Source of the DNA: Bordetella pseudohinzii
GTDB taxonomy: Bacteria; Pseudomonadota; Gammaproteobacteria; Burkholderiales; Burkholderiaceae_B
Direction: 5' to 3'
NCBI RefSeq assembly: GCF_000657795.2
Contig: NZ_JHEP02000022.1
Location: forward strand, 1-43,902
DNA: 43,902 bases
The position numbers were made by a program, and so were the translations under genes. The notes beneath the pieces were generated by a model. The model was not told the origin of the DNA and searched no databases. It worked only from the letters and a program-made list of their open reading frames with translations. The first letter of the stretch is position 1; each line of letters begins with the position of its first letter. Of this stretch, positions 27,050-35,719 are shown in pieces.

Positions 27050-28408
27050 ATGGCTAAAACCCGAACCGTCTATGTGTGCGCCGAGTGCGGCGGCACCAGC
27101 TTGAAGTGGCAGGGCAAGTGTCCGCACTGCGCCGCCTGGAATACCCTCGAAGAAACCGTCGAGTCGTCCGCGCCCGCGGCCGGCCATCGCTATGCGCCCC
27201 TGGCCTCGTCCAGTCCCGTGCGCAGCCTGGCCGATATCGAGGCGCGCGAGACGCCGCGCCAGCCCACCGGCCTGGACGAATTCGACCGCGTGCTGGGCGG
27301 CGGCCTGGTCGAGGGGGCCGTGGTGCTCATCGGCGGCGATCCCGGCATCGGCAAATCCACCTTGCTGCTGCAGGCCCTGGCCTCGCTGTCGGCCAGCGTG
27401 CCTGTCCTTTACGTCACCGGCGAAGAGTCCGCCGAGCAGGTGGCCCTGCGCGCCCGCCGCCTGGGCCTGCAGACCGGGGCGGTCAATCTGCTGGCCGAAA
27501 TCCGGCTGGAAGCCATCCAGGCGGCCGTGTCCCAGCAAAAGCCGGCCGTGGCCGTCATCGATTCCATTCAGACGCTCTACAGCGGCGAACTGACCGCTGC
27601 GCCCGGTTCGGTCTCGCAGGTGCGCGAATGCGCCGCGCAGCTCACGCGCCTGGCCAAGCAGACCGGCATCGCCATTGTCATGATCGGGCATGTCACCAAG
27701 GACGGCGCGTTGGCCGGGCCGCGGGTGCTTGAGCACATCGTCGATACGGTGCTGTATTTCGAGGGCGACACGCATTCCTCCTTCCGCCTGGTGCGGGCCT
27801 TCAAGAACCGCTTTGGCGCGGTCAACGAGCTGGGCGTGTTCGCCATGACGGACCGCGGCCTGCGCGGCGTGGCCAACCCGTCGGCGCTCTTTCTGTCGCA
27901 GCACCAGGACCAGGTGGCGGGCTCCTGCGTGATGGCCACGCAGGAGGGCACGCGGCCCATGCTGGTCGAGATCCAGGCGCTGGTCGACAGCTCGCATGCG
28001 CCCAATCCCAAGCGCCTGACGGTGGGCCTGGAGAGCAACCGCCTGGCCATGCTCCTGGCCGTCATGCACCGGCATGCCGGCGTGAGCACCTATGACCAGG
28101 ATGTCTTCGTCAATGCCGTGGGCGGCGTGCGCATCACCGAACCGGCGGCCGATCTGCCCGTCCTGCTGGCCATCATGTCCTCGCTGCGCGACCGGCCCCT
28201 GCCCAAGGGCCTGATCGCCTTTGGCGAAATCGGCCTGGCCGGCGAGATCCGGCCGGCGCCGCGCGGCCAGGAGCGGCTGCGCGAGGCGGCCAAGCTGGGT
28301 TTCTCCATCGCCCTCATTCCCAAGGCCAATGCGCCGCGCCAGGCGATCGAAGGCCTGGAGATCTGGGCGGTGGACCGCCTCGAAGAAGCCTTGGATAAAT
28401 TGCGCTAA
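27050..28408 (+). CDS. radA: DNA repair protein RadA
   Basis: This 452-residue RecA-like ATPase helps process recombination intermediates. The N-terminal C4 zinc finger uses Cys10, Cys13, Cys24 and Cys27. Walker A is GGDPGIGKST near residue 97. The RadA-specific KNRFG motif lies near residue 251, and a Lon-protease-like C-terminal domain follows. I chose the ATG at 27050; the frame stays open to 26972 but that region is not conserved. The length matches the family. Confidence 0.97.
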   Translation: MAKTRTVYVCAECGGTSLKWQGKCPHCAAWNTLEETVESSAPAAGHRYAPLASSSPVRSLADIEARETPRQPTGLDEFDRVLGGGLVEGAVVLIGGDPGIGKSTLLLQALASLSASVPVLYVTGEESAEQVALRARRLGLQTGAVNLLAEIRLEAIQAAVSQQKPAVAVIDSIQTLYSGELTAAPGSVSQVRECAAQLTRLAKQTGIAIVMIGHVTKDGALAGPRVLEHIVDTVLYFEGDTHSSFRLVRAFKNRFGAVNELGVFAMTDRGLRGVANPSALFLSQHQDQVAGSCVMATQEGTRPMLVEIQALVDSSHAPNPKRLTVGLESNRLAMLLAVMHRHAGVSTYDQDVFVNAVGGVRITEPAADLPVLLAIMSSLRDRPLPKGLIAFGEIGLAGEIRPAPRGQERLREAAKLGFSIALIPKANAPRQAIEGLEIWAVDRLEEALDKLR

Positions 28409-28429
28409 AGTGCGTCGGCCCGCCAGGCG

Positions 28430-29239
28430 ATGTCGCCGGCGGCGTCGCACAGGGTGGGGAGAGCAGTCTTGAGTGGTCTGGTGGTGGCGGCCTGTCTGGC
28501 CAGCGGGGCATTGATCGGGTTCCTGGGCGGGGTGCTGGGCATAGGCGGCGGGCTGATCGCGATTCCGGCGCTGGTGCTTCTGATGGGCATGCCGCAGCAG
28601 CTGGCGCAGGGCACCGCGCTCATCATGGTCTTGCCGACCATCGTCATGGCGGTGCGCAAATACAACCAGCATGTGCGGCTCGACGTGCGTGCGGCGGTGG
28701 CCGGCGCCGCGGGGGCGGTGGTGTTCACCTGGGTGGGCGCGCGCCTGGCGCTGGGCATCGCCTCAAGCACGCTGCGCCTGACGTTCGCGGTTTTTCTGTT
28801 CGGCATCGCGCTGTTCTATCTCTACCAGACCCTGCGCAAGCCCAGGCCGGCCGCCGCGGGCGCGCGTGCGGCCGCGCCGGCCTTCACCCAGGGCCGCGCC
28901 GCGCTCCTGGGCGTGGTCTGCGGCACCTTGGGCGGTTTTTTCGGCGTCGGCGGCGCGGTGCTGGCCGTGCCCATCCTCACCTCGGTGTTCCGCCTGGCGC
29001 AGACCTCGGCCCAGGCGCTGGCGCTGTCCATGATCATCCCCGGCTCCACCATTGCGCTCATCACCTACAGCTGGGCAGGGCAGGCGGATTGGTGGGTGGG
29101 CCTGCCGCTGGCGGCGGGCAGCCTGCTCTTCGTGCCCGTTGGTGTGAGGCTGGCCTATCGCCTGCCCGAAAAGCGATTGCGCGCCGCCTTCGCGGCCATG
29201 CTGCTGGCCACCGTCGTGCTGTTGATTGCCGAGGCCTGA
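28430..29239 (+). CDS. TauE/SafE (TSUP) family permease
   Basis: This 269-residue membrane protein has about eight hydrophobic helices in two similar halves. Each half opens with the glycine motif seen in GALIGFLGGVLGIGGGLIAIP and its second-half copy GTLGGFFGVGGAVLAVP. This is the signature of TauE/SafE sulfite or organosulfonate exporters. The first ATG is at 28430. A TTG at 28469 follows GGGGAGAG and may be the real start, giving 256 residues. Substrate is not predictable. It begins 21 bases after radA. Confidence 0.87.
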   Translation: MSPAASHRVGRAVLSGLVVAACLASGALIGFLGGVLGIGGGLIAIPALVLLMGMPQQLAQGTALIMVLPTIVMAVRKYNQHVRLDVRAAVAGAAGAVVFTWVGARLALGIASSTLRLTFAVFLFGIALFYLYQTLRKPRPAAAGARAAAPAFTQGRAALLGVVCGTLGGFFGVGGAVLAVPILTSVFRLAQTSAQALALSMIIPGSTIALITYSWAGQADWWVGLPLAAGSLLFVPVGVRLAYRLPEKRLRAAFAAMLLATVVLLIAEA

Positions 29240-29262
29240 TCTTTCAGCCGTCTGTCGTCGAT

Positions 29263-29304
29263 ATGACGAGGTTTTACGTGCGCAAAAAAGCGCTGCCGCC
29301 CTGA
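29263..29304 (+). CDS. Possible 13-codon leader ORF ending Pro-Pro-stop
   Basis: ATG at 29263 opens a 13-residue frame (MTRFYVRKKALPP) that ends in two prolines before TGA, followed within 45 bases by a 7-bp hairpin. Proline pairs before a stop slow the ribosome in known regulatory leaders. No clear ribosome binding site precedes it, so expression is uncertain. Confidence 0.25.
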   Translation: MTRFYVRKKALPP

Positions 29305-29343
29305 ACCTTTTGCGGGCCGCCAGCCTCCAACTCCGTACAAGAA

Positions 29344-29362
29344 ACCCGGCCTTCCGCCGGGT
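29344..29362 (+). promoter_or_regulatory. Hairpin in the leader of the Lys/His-rich protein gene
   Basis: ACCCGGC / GCCGGGT is a perfect 7-bp stem with a CTTCC loop, 38 bases before the start codon. A GGAGG...CCTCC pair follows at 29371-29385, close to the ribosome binding site. It may be a leader structure or the end of a terminator for the permease gene; there is no T run. Confidence 0.4.
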
Positions 29363-29399
29363 CTTGAAATGGAGGATGCCCCTCCAGAGGAGTACCCGC

Positions 29400-29624
29400 A
29401 TGACGACTCAAACCCGTATCGCCGCCTTCCTGTCCACCTCCGCGCTCTGCCTGGGCCTGGCCGCCGCGCCGGCTTTCGCCGCCCAGGATGATGCCGCGGC
29501 CGGCGGCACCTCGGCCAGCACGGCCAAGAGCGGCGCCGGCAAGGCCGGCCATCAAAAACACGCCAAGAACAAATCCCACCACAAGGCCAAGGCCGGCGGC
29601 CAGAGCGGCACGCCAGCCAAGTGA
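29400..29624 (+). CDS. Small exported Lys/His/Gly-rich protein
   Basis: This 74-residue protein has a signal peptide (residues 1-27, cleavage near AFA). The mature part is about 46 residues of low-complexity sequence rich in Lys, Ala, Gly and Ser, with four histidines (51, 54, 60, 61). I did not recognise it. GAGGAG lies seven bases before the ATG and decides this start. The signal peptide and basic, disordered mature chain suggest a small periplasmic cation or polyanion binder; that is inference only. Confidence 0.7.
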   Translation: MTTQTRIAAFLSTSALCLGLAAAPAFAAQDDAAAGGTSASTAKSGAGKAGHQKHAKNKSHHKAKAGGQSGTPAK

Positions 29625-29646
29625 TCGCGTCTTGCCGACAGCCCGC

Positions 29647-29667
29647 CGCCGGCCCTTGGGGCCGGCG
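29647..29667 (+). terminator. GC hairpin after the small exported protein gene
   Basis: CGCCGGCCC... forms an 8-bp stem (GCCGGCCC at 29648-29655 with GGGCCGGC at 29659-29666) closed by one extra C-G pair, and a three-base loop. No T run follows, so it is a weak terminator candidate between convergent genes. Confidence 0.4.
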
Positions 29668-29685
29668 CGGCATTTCAGGGGCGTC

Positions 29686-31077
29686 TCAGGCGTAGCGGCG
29701 CACGATGCGCCGGTACCACAGGTGCAGCAGCGTGGCCGACAGGCCCAGCCCCAGCATGGCCATCAGCCACATGGTGCCCGCGCCGGCGGGCGAGCCGGGC
29801 AGGATCCATTCGCGCAGCCCGTCCAGGCTGCCCCGGCCGGGCCCGAAGCCCAGCCACCAGCCGCCGGCCAGGCCGACGCCGGCCAGGGCCACGGTCTGCA
29901 GGATCAAGGGCACCACCGCCACTTTGTAGGCGCGCAGCAGATAGGAGTTGATGCACTGCATGGAGTCGCAGAGGTGAAACAGCGGGATCATGGCCAGCAG
30001 CGTGCCGGCCACCGCCGCCACCCCCGCGTCATCGGTATAGGCCGCGATGATGGCCGGACGGCCCACCAGCAGAATGGCCGATGTCAGCAGGGCGCCGATA
30101 AGGCCCAGGGCCAGGCCGGCCGTGCCCACGCGGCGCGCCAGCGCGTGATGGCCGGCGCCGATGGCCTGGGCCGCCATGGCGGCGCTGGCCACGCCCAGCG
30201 CCATGGGCATCATGTAGCACAGCGCCGCAAGATTGGACATGATCTGATGGCCGCCCGACACCAGCGTGCCTTCGCGCGCGACCAGCAAGGCCATGAAGGT
30301 GAAGGCCGACACCTCGACCAGGTAAGAGCCGCCCATGGGCAGGCCCAGGCGCAGCAATTCCTTGAGCACCTTGGGATCGGGCCGGCCGATGCGCAGCTGG
30401 AACTGCCGGAAATATGGGTCGTGGCGGATGATCCACCAGCCCGCCGCCAGGCTCAGCCATGACACCAGCGCGGTCGACAGGCCGGCGCCCGTGGCGCCCA
30501 GCGCCGGCAGGCCGAACTTGCCGTAGATCAGTATCCAGTTGAACAGCGCCTTGAAGACGATGGCCGTCAAGTTGATCGTCATGACGACCTTGGGCCGCGA
30601 GACGGCGGTGCCCAGCGCATAGATGGTGCGGAATACCAGCGCGCTGGGCAAGGCCAGCACCAGCGCGCGCAAATACCAGGCGACGCGGTTGCGCACTTCG
30701 GGATCCACGTCGCCGGAGAAGGCCAGCCACATATCCGGAAAGCACATGAGCAGGCCGCCGACGACCGACAGGCCGAGCGCCAGCCACACCCCCTGGCCCC
30801 AGACATGGCCGACCTCTTGCGGGCGTCCCGCGCCATAGTGCTGGGCGGCGATCGGGATCAGGGCGTGGATCACTCCCATCAGGCCGACGAAGACGGTGAT
30901 GAAGACGGACGCCGACAGCGACATGGCCGCCAGGTCGCGCGCGCTGGCGTGGCCGGTCATGGCGGTGTCGAGCACGCCGAAGGCGATGCCGGCCCATTGG
31001 CTGACAAGGACGGGCCAGGCCTGGCGCGCGATGCCGCGCATCGTGGCGCCCAGGCCGGCTTGCACCGGGAGTGTCAT
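29686..31077 (-). CDS. MATE family efflux transporter (NorM-like)
   Basis: This 463-residue cation- or proton-coupled multidrug exporter of the MATE family has twelve hydrophobic helices in two bundles. The first conserved helix is ARQAWPVLVSQWAGIAFGVLDTAM. A short loop (GVIHALIPIAAQHYGAGRPQEVG) is the usual first-bundle signature and is echoed in the second half by GVASAAMAAQAIGAGHHALA. I chose the ATG at 31077; a longer frame adds 22 Arg/Pro residues. Its start overlaps the stop of the ArnT-like glycosyltransferase by four bases, so the two are translated together. The substrate is unknown. Confidence 0.92.
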   Translation of the reverse strand: MTLPVQAGLGATMRGIARQAWPVLVSQWAGIAFGVLDTAMTGHASARDLAAMSLSASVFITVFVGLMGVIHALIPIAAQHYGAGRPQEVGHVWGQGVWLALGLSVVGGLLMCFPDMWLAFSGDVDPEVRNRVAWYLRALVLALPSALVFRTIYALGTAVSRPKVVMTINLTAIVFKALFNWILIYGKFGLPALGATGAGLSTALVSWLSLAAGWWIIRHDPYFRQFQLRIGRPDPKVLKELLRLGLPMGGSYLVEVSAFTFMALLVAREGTLVSGGHQIMSNLAALCYMMPMALGVASAAMAAQAIGAGHHALARRVGTAGLALGLIGALLTSAILLVGRPAIIAAYTDDAGVAAVAGTLLAMIPLFHLCDSMQCINSYLLRAYKVAVVPLILQTVALAGVGLAGGWWLGFGPGRGSLDGLREWILPGSPAGAGTMWLMAMLGLGLSATLLHLWYRRIVRRYA

Positions 31078-32804
31078 CGTGGCGGGGCGACGCGCAACAG
31101 GCGGAAGACTTCGTGCCGGTCGGCGCGGCGTCCGCCGCGCCACAGCTCTTCGGCGCCTTCGCTATAGGCGGCGGTGCCGTCGCGCAGGCTGCTGGCGGTG
31201 GTCTGCTGCAGCACCAGCGTGCAGCGCGAGTCGTAGCTGAAGGAGAGGTTGTCGAAGATGAGGAAGGAGGCGCGCTGGCCGCTGCCCAGGCTCAGGCCGC
31301 GCACGCATTCGCCTGGCTGGCGGTTGGCCTGGATGGCCGCGGCCAGCTCGCCCGAGACGGTGCGATAGCTGCGCGCATAGTCCACCGCCGGCTGCCACAG
31401 CAGCACCAGCAGCAGCCAGGTCGCGGTCAGGCCGCCGGCCGACAGCACGGTGCCGCGCCACAAGGCGGCCGGTTTGGCGCGCAGGCGCCAGACCACCAGC
31501 AGCGCCCAGGCGGCGGTGACCGCCAGACCCAGGCCGAAGGCGAACCAGGAAATGACCGGCTCATAGCCCGTGGTCTGCCGCGCGATATTGCGCGCGATCT
31601 GCGCCGGCCAGCCGAAATGCAGGGCGATCCAGCCCAGCCAGGCCGTGGCCACCGTGAGCGAAAAACACATCACCGCGAACCAGTCCAGCGTGTTCACGAC
31701 GCCGCGGCGCAGCGTGGGCAGGGAAAACGCGCCCAGCACCGCGCAGGGCACAGCCAGCAGAATGTATTCCGCGTCGTTGGGATCTTCCAGGAAGAAAAGC
31801 ATCAGGCAGGACGTGGCCAGCAGCATCAGGGCAAGCCAGATGTGCGGGGCGAACAGCCAGCTGCGCCAGCGCCAGATCGCCAGCAGCGCCAGCGGCCAGG
31901 TGGGCCAGAGATACCAGGGCAGGTCGCGCAGCGTGCGCGCCGACAGGCCGAGCTCGGGCAGCGAGAAGGAGGCGAGGTTCCAGATCTTCCAGTTGCGTAT
32001 CCAGTACTCGCTGCCGTGCGAAGCCGGAATCCACCACGCGAGGATCAGCGCCGCGGCCAGTATCGCGGCCCAGGGCAGCCAGCGCACCCGCTGCCACAGG
32101 ACGCTGCGGGGCATGAAGGCCAGGAAGGCGGCCAGCATGATGGGCGCGCCGCCCATCCAGCCGCGCGTGAGAAAACTGCCCGCCAGGGCCAGGCCCAGCG
32201 TGGTGGTGCCCAGCAGCGGGCGGTCCAGCGTGCGCGCCATGGCGTAGAAGGTCAGCGCCTGCCAGGCCATGATGGCCGGCACCACCGAGGTTTCGTGCAC
32301 GCGCTGCAGGATGCCGACGGTGGCCACCAGCAGCAGCAGGGCCGCGTCGGCCAGCATGCGGCCGTAGTCGCGCGGCGGCGGTTCGCCGCCAAAGGGCAGG
32401 GCCAGGGGCTGGGCCTCCTGGCGGCGGCCCAGCAGATAGGTGCCGTACCAGACGCTGATGGCCGTCATGGCGAACCAGAGCAGATTGGGCAGCCGGGCAG
32501 CGGTGATGTCGCCGAAGAGGGGGCCGAAGAGCCAGATGCAGACGGCGCCCACCCAGGTGATCATGGGGCCTTCTTCGGCGTGGGCCAGCTCGCCGACTTG
32601 CGGCAGCAGCCAGGTCAGGCCGCCTTCGCGCAGCGCGGTGACCATGGTCGCCATGCCCACCGCGTCATCGGTCTTCCAGGGGTCGCGCATGAACAGCCCG
32701 GCCACGATATAGGCGAGCGACAGACCAAGCAGCACCAGGCGGGGCAGCTTGGATGTGGCTGAAATGGTCAGCCGGGCGGGAGTGGAGCGCGTAACTGGGG
32801 ACAC
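31074..32804 (-). CDS. ArnT-like membrane glycosyltransferase (GT39/GT83 type)
   Basis: This 576-residue integral membrane protein of the PMT/ArnT type has about a dozen membrane segments. The first periplasmic loop has RDPWKTDDAVGMATMV near residue 40, carrying the acidic residues that ArnT and PMT enzymes use. This is followed by the LPNLLWFAMTAISVWYG span. The C-terminus is a soluble periplasmic domain. Such enzymes transfer lipid-linked sugars to lipid A, proteins or lipids. No arnB/C/A/D genes are near, so lipid A aminoarabinose is not implied. The start is GTG with no clear ribosome binding site. Confidence 0.82.
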   Translation of the reverse strand: MSPVTRSTPARLTISATSKLPRLVLLGLSLAYIVAGLFMRDPWKTDDAVGMATMVTALREGGLTWLLPQVGELAHAEEGPMITWVGAVCIWLFGPLFGDITAARLPNLLWFAMTAISVWYGTYLLGRRQEAQPLALPFGGEPPPRDYGRMLADAALLLLVATVGILQRVHETSVVPAIMAWQALTFYAMARTLDRPLLGTTTLGLALAGSFLTRGWMGGAPIMLAAFLAFMPRSVLWQRVRWLPWAAILAAALILAWWIPASHGSEYWIRNWKIWNLASFSLPELGLSARTLRDLPWYLWPTWPLALLAIWRWRSWLFAPHIWLALMLLATSCLMLFFLEDPNDAEYILLAVPCAVLGAFSLPTLRRGVVNTLDWFAVMCFSLTVATAWLGWIALHFGWPAQIARNIARQTTGYEPVISWFAFGLGLAVTAAWALLVVWRLRAKPAALWRGTVLSAGGLTATWLLLVLLWQPAVDYARSYRTVSGELAAAIQANRQPGECVRGLSLGSGQRASFLIFDNLSFSYDSRCTLVLQQTTASSLRDGTAAYSEGAEELWRGGRRADRHEVFRLLRVAPPR

Positions 32805-32892
32805 GGACGTAATGTAACCGACCGGCGCGATACCGGCTGCCTATGCTGACAAATAACCGAAAGCCCGGCTTGCCGCGGCTTGCGGACAGAGG

Positions 32893-32920
32893 AAAAAAAA
32901 GCAGCCCGGAGGCTGCTTTT
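32893..32920 (-). terminator. Intrinsic terminator of rpmE2
   Basis: Read on the minus strand, AAAAGCAGCC-TCCG-GGCTGC is followed by eight T. The stem and T run lie 37 bases after the rpmE2 stop. The flanking A and T tracts could also stop transcription weakly the other way. Confidence 0.9.
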
Positions 32921-32956
32921 CTTCGCGCGACCTGGGGTGGCGCAAGCGACGTCCGA

Positions 32957-33223
32957 TCAGGAAGAAGCCTTGACCGTGCCGGCGGTGCGGGCGAAACGGG
33001 CGCGGAACTTCTCCACGCGGCCGGTCTCGACGATGCGGGTCTGGGCGCCGGTGTAGAACGGGTGCGATTCGGAGGTCACGTCGCACTTAAAGAGCGGGTA
33101 GGTCTTGCCGTCCAGCTCAATGGTTTCGCGGGTGTTGATGGTCGAACGGGTCACGAACTTGCTGCCCGTCTGAACGTCCATGAACACCACTTCGCGGTAT
33201 TCGGGGTGGATGCCTTCTTTCAT
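32957..33223 (-). CDS. rpmE2: 50S ribosomal protein L31 type B
   Basis: This 88-residue L31 paralogue has the conserved start [16 protein letters not shown] and the segment [16 protein letters not shown]. It lacks the four-cysteine zinc ribbon of type A L31: only one cysteine, in the KCDV segment, is present. Type B forms replace the zinc-binding form when zinc is scarce. I chose the ATG at 33223, preceded by AGGGA; a longer frame runs through the upstream leader. It has its own terminator. Confidence 0.96.
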   Translation of the reverse strand: MKEGIHPEYREVVFMDVQTGSKFVTRSTINTRETIELDGKTYPLFKCDVTSESHPFYTGAQTRIVETGRVEKFRARFARTAGTVKASS

Positions 33224-33365
33224 GATGAGTTCCCTGGTTTGCGGGTCGCCAACAAGATTCAGGCAGCCCGCAGGGCCCACGCTGTACTCTTGCCACGTAT
33301 CCAAAAAGTAACCCCGCATTCTAGCATGGCCTGCCTGCCCCGGGTAGGGGGGCGGGCCAAGGCGC

Positions 33366-34205
33366 TCACAGATCCGTGCGCAGCGTCCATATTTCGGGAA
33401 AAAGGACGACCTCCAGCATCTTGCGCAAATACGCCACGCCGGACGTCCCTCCTGTCCCCTTTTTAAAACCGATAACGCGCTCCACCGTGGTGACGTGGCG
33501 GAAACGCCACAGGCGGAAGGCGTCCTCCAGGTCGGTCAGTTTCTCGCCCAGCTGGTAGAGATCCCAGTAGCGCTCGGGATCGCGGTAGACCGTCAGCCAG
33601 GCGGCCTCCACCTCGGCGCTGGCGTGATAGGGCTGCGTCCAGTCGCGTTCCAGATAGCCGTCCGGGATGGGCAGCCCCTGGCGCCCCAGCAGGCGCAAGG
33701 CCTCGTCATAAAGCGAGGGGGCCTCGTAGGCCGCCCGCACTTCGGCCAGCAGATCGGGCCGGTGGGCATGCGGACGCAGCATGGCGGCATTCTTGTTGCC
33801 CAGCGTGAACTCGATCTCGCGGTATTGATAGCTCTGGAAACCGCTGGAGCGCGCCAGATGGGGGCGCAGGGCGGAGTACTCGGGCGGCGTCATGGTGGCC
33901 AGCACGTCCCAGGCGTGCACCAGCTGCTCCATGATCTTGCTGACGCGGGCCAGCATCTTGAAGGCCGGCGGCAGGTGGTCGCCGCGGATCTGCGCCACCG
34001 CGGCGCGCAGCTCATGCAGCATCAGTTTCATCCAGAGTTCGCTGGTCTGGTGCTGGATGATGAACAGCATCTCATTGTGTTCTTGCGACAGCGGGTGCTG
34101 GGCGCTCAACAGCGCGTCCAGCTGGAGATAGTCGCCATAGGTCATGTCCGCGCGGAAATCCAGCTGGGCGTTTTCCTGGCGGACAATGTCTTCGGGGTTG
34201 CTCAT
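33366..34205 (-). CDS. kynA: Tryptophan 2,3-dioxygenase
   Basis: This 279-residue heme dioxygenase opens the indole ring of L-tryptophan to N-formylkynurenine. It has the family segments [38 protein letters not shown] and [19 protein letters not shown]. The C-terminal [26 protein letters not shown] contains the heme-proximal histidine region and the GTGG substrate loop. The length is normal. It is downstream of kynB with a 79-base gap and presumably cotranscribed. Confidence 0.97.
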   Translation of the reverse strand: MSNPEDIVRQENAQLDFRADMTYGDYLQLDALLSAQHPLSQEHNEMLFIIQHQTSELWMKLMLHELRAAVAQIRGDHLPPAFKMLARVSKIMEQLVHAWDVLATMTPPEYSALRPHLARSSGFQSYQYREIEFTLGNKNAAMLRPHAHRPDLLAEVRAAYEAPSLYDEALRLLGRQGLPIPDGYLERDWTQPYHASAEVEAAWLTVYRDPERYWDLYQLGEKLTDLEDAFRLWRFRHVTTVERVIGFKKGTGGTSGVAYLRKMLEVVLFPEIWTLRTDL

Positions 34206-34284
34206 GGGCGAGCCTCATGGTCGGTTCCCGGGCCGGCGGACCGGGAACCTCGTGGTCGTATGGCGCCGCGGCGGGCGGCGCGGT

Positions 34285-34914
34285 TCAGCCCAGTTCGCGC
34301 AAAACGGCGCGCACCGGGCTGGCGTCGGCCTGGACCAGGGCGAGCGGCAGGGCGATCAACTCGTAATCGCCCGGCTCGACCGCATCGAGCACCAGATTCT
34401 CCAGGACACGCATGTCGCGGCGCAGGATGGTCTGGTGGCTGTCCAGGGTCTTGCTGCTGGCGGGGTCGATGCTGGGCGTGTCGATGCCGATCAGCTGGAC
34501 CCCGAGGCCGGCCAGCCACTCGATGGTTTGCGGCGCATAGGCCGAGAAGTCGTCCGTCCACCAGTGCACGGCCGCATGCTGGGCGGTGCGCACCAGCACC
34601 CGCGCCGGCATGGCCTCGGCGGCATGGGCCAGGTGCCGCGGCAGGATGAGCGGGCCGCAGCCGATGGCGTGAATGACGCGACAGGGCCCGAGAAACGGCT
34701 CCAGCGGCAGGCTGCCGACGGCGGCCGCGCCATCGGCATAGTGCAGGGGCGCATCGGCATGCGCGCCGACATGCGGCGACATGGCGATTTCGCTGACATT
34801 GACCGGGCATTGCGGCGAGCGCTCCCACGTCCATTGCTGGCGATAGGGCGTGTCACCCGGGAAAACAGGTGACTGGGCCGAGACCGGCGGTGAAATGTCC
34901 CAGATGCGCTTCAT
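34285..34914 (-). CDS. kynB: Kynurenine formamidase KynB
   Basis: This 209-residue metal-dependent arylformamidase hydrolyses N-formylkynurenine to kynurenine. The metal motif HVGAHADAPLH gives His48, His52, Asp54 and His58. The N-terminus WDISPPVSAQSPVFPGDTPY is the usual cyclase-family opening. It is the first gene of a kynBA operon. Kynureninase (kynU), often part of the same operon, is absent here. Confidence 0.96.
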   Translation of the reverse strand: MKRIWDISPPVSAQSPVFPGDTPYRQQWTWERSPQCPVNVSEIAMSPHVGAHADAPLHYADGAAAVGSLPLEPFLGPCRVIHAIGCGPLILPRHLAHAAEAMPARVLVRTAQHAAVHWWTDDFSAYAPQTIEWLAGLGVQLIGIDTPSIDPASSKTLDSHQTILRRDMRVLENLVLDAVEPGDYELIALPLALVQADASPVRAVLRELG

Positions 34915-34969
34915 GAAAACCTGGCGGAAGAGTCTTGCCAGCTAGTCTAGCGAAGCCTGCGCCGCCAGC

Positions 34970-35647
34970 CTAGAGCTGGCCGTGTTCGGCCATGGAATAG
35001 ACCTGGTCGCGGGCCACGATGAGGTGGTCGATGAGCTGGACGTCCACCAGGGCCAGGGCCTGCCCCAGCTGGCGCGTGAACAGGCAATCGGAACTGCTGG
35101 GCCGGGCGCTGCCCGAAGGATGGTTGTGGGCCAGGATGATGGCCGCGGCATGGCGGCGCAGGGCTTCCTTGACCACCTCGCGCGGGAAGACCGAGGCGCG
35201 CGCCAGCGTGCCCTGGGCCAGTTCGCCGCAAGCCAGCAGCTGCAGCTGCTGGTCCAGGAAGAGCGCGATGCAGTGCTCGATGGGCTGGTGGCTCAGGGCG
35301 GTGCGGCAATAGCGCTTGACCTCGTCGGGGTGGTTCATGGTCTGGCGGCCCCGCAGCGACTCCTCGATGGCGCGCCGCGACAGCTCCGGCGCCACCAGCA
35401 GCGAGCAGGCCTTGGCCGCGCCCAGCCCGGGCTCGGCGCAGAGTTCCTGGGCGGTGGCGGAGAACACGCCGCGCAGCCCGCCGTAGCGCACCAGCAGCCG
35501 CTGGGCCAATTCCAGCGCGTTGCAGCCGCGCCGGCCGGTGCGCAGGGCCAGCGCCAGCAGCTCGGCGTCATTGAGCGGGGGCGCTCCCAGGCGCAGCAGG
35601 CGCTCTCGGGGACGCTGGCAGGGAAGCAGGGTGTCGGGCAGGTTCAT
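34970..35647 (-). CDS. radC: RadC family protein (JAMM/MPN+ domain)
   Basis: This 225-residue protein has an N-terminal helix-hairpin-helix region (LNDAELLALALRTG, and CAEPGLGAAKA) and a C-terminal JAMM metalloprotease-like domain. The motif HNHPSG with a later Asp gives His174, His176 and Asp187. Despite the name, a direct repair role is doubtful in this family. I chose the ATG at 35647; the frame stays open far upstream through the divergent fkpB gene. It faces fkpB across a 72-base gap. Confidence 0.93.
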   Translation of the reverse strand: MNLPDTLLPCQRPRERLLRLGAPPLNDAELLALALRTGRRGCNALELAQRLLVRYGGLRGVFSATAQELCAEPGLGAAKACSLLVAPELSRRAIEESLRGRQTMNHPDEVKRYCRTALSHQPIEHCIALFLDQQLQLLACGELAQGTLARASVFPREVVKEALRRHAAAIILAHNHPSGSARPSSSDCLFTRQLGQALALVDVQLIDHLIVARDQVYSMAEHGQL

Positions 35648-35719
35648 GCGGGAGGCTCTAAAATGTCGGATTCTCGGTTGCTGAAATGATGGCGCCCCGC
35701 CGCGCCCGATTTGCCCACT

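Noticed and set aside
31071..32762. 563-residue plus-strand frame opposite the ArnT-like gene
   Set aside because: Shadow with Gln/Gly/Arg low-complexity content; the minus strand has clear membrane segments and family motifs.
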